Both the position numbers and the translations under genes were made by a program. From an uncultured Candidatus Altimarinota bacterium (GTDB lineage Bacteria > Patescibacteriota > Gracilibacteria > BD1-5 > JAGOOR01), in contig CALEVN010000020.1 of the NCBI GenBank assembly GCA_937924685.1, forward strand, positions 7,936 to 71,935: a stretch of 64,000 bases of DNA, written 5' to 3'. Position 1 is the first letter of the stretch. Each line of letters begins with the position of its first letter. The notes beneath the pieces were generated by a model, which saw only the letters and a list, made by a program, of their open reading frames with translations, was not told the origin of the DNA and made no database searches. Shown here in pieces: positions 61,284-64,000 of this stretch.

Positions 61284-64000
61284 TTAACGGATAAATGGAA
61301 TACGAAGTCGTCATCCAGCATCAATAGAAATTGCTCAAAATGTAAATTTTCCAGCACAAACATTAAATGCGCCTGAACAAATAGATTTTGGCCAGCTTGG
61401 TGTTTTACATTGTCCATTTACTACTATGTCTCTTAGCCCTGGACATTTACAGTCAGGATAACTATCTTTATTGAGACCATTTTTACAGCCTGCTTTTACA
61501 CACACGCCATCTTTCGGTTCATAAAATAAATCACATTGACATGATTTGCTATGTTTATGAGTTGAATCATAGAAATTAAGCCTGTTGTCACAAGTACAGC
61601 TTCCGTCATCTTTATTTGCAGCAGAGTTGTAGTTAGAAGCTTTTTTATACTTGCATCAAAGTGTACATTGTTTTGAACTAAATATGCTTGATTTTAATCA
61701 TGCAATACGGAACGATATAAAACTTGATTCATAATCTCCACTATCATCATCGTCTGAATCTCCACCATCACATTCTTCTTTTTGACAAGAGCTCGAACAT
61801 CCATCATCATCTGTCGTATTACCATCATCACACTCTTCTCCAGATTCGACTGTACCGTTGCCACAAGATGTTATTTTTTTACAAGCATCGCAATCAGAAC
61901 CTCCGTCACACTCTTCTCCAGCATCTATAGTTCCATCTCAACAATATGGTGTGATTTGGCACTCACTACAATGCTCACCACCATCACATTGCTCTCCACT
62001 GTCTATAGTTCCATCTCCACAATACGGTCCACGATAACAATCTGTGGTACATGTTTCTGATGTTTCTCAGTTATTGCAAGTTCCATCTCCACAATATTCT
62101 GTATTACCACAGTCGCTTGAACAACTATTTGAATCTTCTCCAGTATCGCAAGTTCCATTTCAGCAGTTCTCTGTTCCAGATGTAGTACCTGAAGTGGTGT
62201 CAGTCCCAGATGTAGTACCTGAAGTGGTGTCAGTCCCAGATGTAGTACCTGAAGTATCGTTATTATTATCTTCATGTCTACAATCTTCTAATTTTTTTTC
62301 TGCTTGATTATAATCATCCCTGAGATCACTGATTCTATCTTCTGTAGCCTGTCAATCTCCGGCGAGATCCCCAGCATAATCACTAAGGCCATCCATTTTA
62401 GCATTATAGAAACCAACATCAGTACTATATTGGAATCTTTTACTTTGTAGTTCATTCATTGCTGTATCTCTTTCTTCTCCAGCTGGGAGCTCGTCAGCTG
62501 CCCATGTATCTGCCTCGATCCCATTTCTTCTATCATTTAAGGCATCGCCTTGAGCCTTGAGGTCATTGAGCTCTTGTTGGAGATCATCTTGTGCACCACG
62601 GGTATTTCGTAATGATTCACTTTCCTGTTTGATTTCCTTGTCTATATTTTCTAGCTCACTTTCTTGTGACGAACAATCATTGAGAACATCTGATTTTAAA
62701 GCGCCTCAGGTGTTAAACATATTCAAAGAGAAAAAACTGCTCAATAATGATCATTGTTCATTTCTTTCTGTATTTGTAGGGGGTGTTTTGTCTACAGATT
62801 TTTCAACCACAAATGAATATTGACCTGTACAATGTATATTTGATACATCTTGTTCCTCTTGTTGTAAATCCTGTATCATGGCGTCACATGTTTGGAGCGA
62901 TGCATTTTGTCATTCGTCATCTTTCTGTGTTGTGGTTATCGCAGGACAGGATATCTGTACCCCATCAATATAGACATCTGCTTTCAATGTCATCTCAGTC
63001 TGAGAGTATTGAATTTCATATTTTGCAAATTCTGGGTTAGTTCAGCCAATTGAAACTATATTGTGAGAAAAATCAGTATCTCCATTGCTATGATTGAATT
63101 GAAATTCATTATTGATAACTGTACAGGTAATTACATCTGGTTTACACGCTGCATCTTCAGAACAGTTACTATCTTCACAGTCCTGAGTTCCATCGCGGTC
63201 ATCATCAATACCATTTTTACAACTGTTCTCTATGGTCGGACATATCTTTGTGTTCAAGATGATTATGGCTGCCTCTATCTCACCAAGTGTTTTATTTTGT
63301 GTGATGATGATTCACTCTCTATCACTTTTTGATGTATTTAGCTGTTCAAGATCATTTTCATATTGATGTTTTTTGACAAGAGCATCACGAAGCTGATCTT
63401 TGTTAGTGTTATTTTTCTCGACGAGTGATTTGTAGGTATCGAGAGCGATTTTATATTTTTGATCTAACTCTATTGACGAGAGATCTTTCGTCTCAGAATA
63501 AGTGCTATCGTACGTGTTTTTTTGAGAGGTGTAATCTGCTAATATTGTTTCGTAGGCTGGTTTTGAAACTGTTTCATATGTATTTTTCATTGATACATAG
63601 GGATTATTCACGGTATCATACGCATTTGAGAGACTCTCTTTTGACGTGAGGAGTTGAGTAGTAGTTTTTGTACTATTTCGTCCATATACTGTTGTGTATT
63701 TTGTGAGTGCCGCATTATAATCCGTCACTGCTTTGTTATAGGTTTCTAGGCTTTTATTGTATTCTACCAACAGTTGAGCAGCGGTAGAGGAGTTATTACT
63801 GTATGTAGTGTTATAAGTCGTGAGCGCTGTCGTATATTTTGTTACTGCGTTATTGTATGCCGTAAGCGCTGTCGTATACGCTGAACTGAGTTGAGCGTAT
63901 GTCTTTGTGCTATTACTGTATGTAGTGTTATATGTTGTGAGCGCTGCATTATAATCCGTCACTGCTTTGTTATAGGTTTCTAGGCTTTTATTGTATTCTA
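61284..64000 (-). CDS. Giant Cys-rich tandem-repeat surface protein, N-terminus beyond window
   Basis: At least 905 residues; the frame is open to base 64000, so the N-terminus is missing. From N to C: 39-residue Thr/Tyr/Ala repeats (YNTTYSN...), a helical region, a Cys/Asp-rich stretch (CKNGIDDDRDGTQDCEDSNCSED, a metal-binding-like loop), and a coiled-coil part. A (TTSGTTSGTD)x3 linker, several DUF4215-type cysteine repeats (CGDGTIDSGEQCD, CGNGTVESGEECDDGNTTDDGCSSSCQ) and a Cys-rich C-terminus follow. About 13 TGA codons read as Gly. No C-terminal anchor is seen. It is likely secreted and stabilised by disulfides, and is probably an adhesin or cell-contact protein. Confidence 0.8.
62176..62265. 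repeat. Three tandem 30-bp repeats in the giant protein gene
   Basis: Copies start at 62176, 62206 and 62236, each beginning CCAGATGTAGTACCTGAAGT; the third degenerates at its end. They encode on the minus strand a ten-residue TTSGTTSGTD linker repeated three times. The near-identity suggests recent slippage or length variation. Confidence 0.9.
63727..64000. repeat. Tandem repeat of 234 bp (two 39-codon units) at window edge
   Basis: The 40 bases at 63961-64000 repeat 63727-63766 exactly. The encoded protein shows 39-residue units starting TTYNTTYSN or TKYTTVYGR. The array continues past the window, so the copy number is unknown. Confidence 0.85.

Noticed and set aside
62176..62265. Short direct repeats as a CRISPR array
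   Set aside because: The three units are contiguous without spacers, lie inside a coding frame, and no cas gene is in the window.
62003..62275. Minus-strand 90-residue frame with LQVLHLGLTP repeats
   Set aside because: This is the 30-bp repeat read in the wrong frame; the correct frame gives a TTSGTTSGTD linker.
61724..62307. Plus-strand His/Ser-rich frames opposite the giant protein
   Set aside because: They mirror Asp/Gly/Thr codons of the DUF4215-type repeats; the minus-strand frame is continuous and has conserved cysteine modules.
1..64000. UGA as tryptophan (code 4) or selenocysteine, or widespread pseudogenes
   Set aside because: UGA positions align with glycine in FtsZ, Tmk, Fmt, Nth, ThiE, MurE and the desaturase; TGG is used for Trp in the same genes. 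Selenocysteine cannot explain dozens of genes, and decay would not leave frames intact on both sides of every TGA.
63727..64000. Tandem repeat as a mobile element end
   Set aside because: The 234-bp periodicity equals two 39-codon units of the open frame; there are no terminal inverted repeats or target duplications.

Overview
The window reads coherently only if UGA is translated as glycine (NCBI code 25), with UAA and UAG as the only stops. In-frame TGA codons fall exactly where conserved families require glycine: the FtsZ nucleotide-binding loop, the thymidylate kinase P-loop, the ThiE phosphate loop, the MurE GKG motif, the Nth helix-hairpin-helix and the Fmt N-terminus. This code, small compact genes, many short orphan proteins and moderate-to-low GC point to a Patescibacteria/CPR bacterium of the Gracilibacteria (BD1-5/GN02) or Absconditabacteria (SR1) group. 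The sequence alone does not separate these two. All coordinates below are given under code 25; a standard-code caller would break or miss roughly 45 genes.

Layout. 1-6.1 kb: a partial membrane protein, an NifU-like protein, an acyl desaturase, an ABC exporter and a divergent MarR-MATE efflux module with a palindromic operator. 6.1-12.2 kb: tRNA-Tyr, -Thr, -Arg and -His, a 1099-residue GH18-deacetylase-GT2 polysaccharide enzyme and a polyprenyl-phosphate sugar transferase. 12.3-21 kb: ribosomal protein S1, a surface protein, ThiE, a lipoprotein, MurE, a DKNYY membrane protein, methionine aminopeptidase and a DoxX protein. 21-34.7 kb: an accessory region, almost all on the minus strand, with nitroreductase/HxlR, a C-type-lectin surface protein and many single-domain proteins (DoxX, HAM1 pyrophosphatase, AHSA1, DUF1801, DUF1697, VOC, TfoX-like, SOUL, pyrophosphatase-like, TspO-like, VKOR). 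Three copies of a modular dispersed repeat are scattered in it.

34.7-56.6 kb: KorA with flavodoxin, GltX, Fmt, tRNA-Leu, FtsA-FtsZ-Tmk, PRPP synthetase with a MazG-Apt fusion, a TrmB-like regulator, a pentapeptide protein, Nth, an L,D-transpeptidase, YceD, RpoD and a DnaG with a degraded zinc finger. 56.6-64 kb: a GH17-GT2 fusion, a coiled-coil membrane protein, DedA, and the C-terminal part of a very large Cys-rich, tandem-repeat surface protein that runs off the right edge.

Functionally the window combines core replication, division and translation genes with a heavy investment in the cell surface: two glycosyltransferase fusions, a sugar-phosphate transferase, peptidoglycan enzymes, two related PG-binding surface proteins and a giant repeat protein. 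Nucleotide economy is visible (Apt, Prs, Tmk, two classes of NTP pyrophosphatase). Several oxygen- or redox-linked genes (desaturase, VKOR, SOUL, TspO, nitroreductase) suggest exposure to oxygen. No rRNA, CRISPR array, transposase or prophage was seen.
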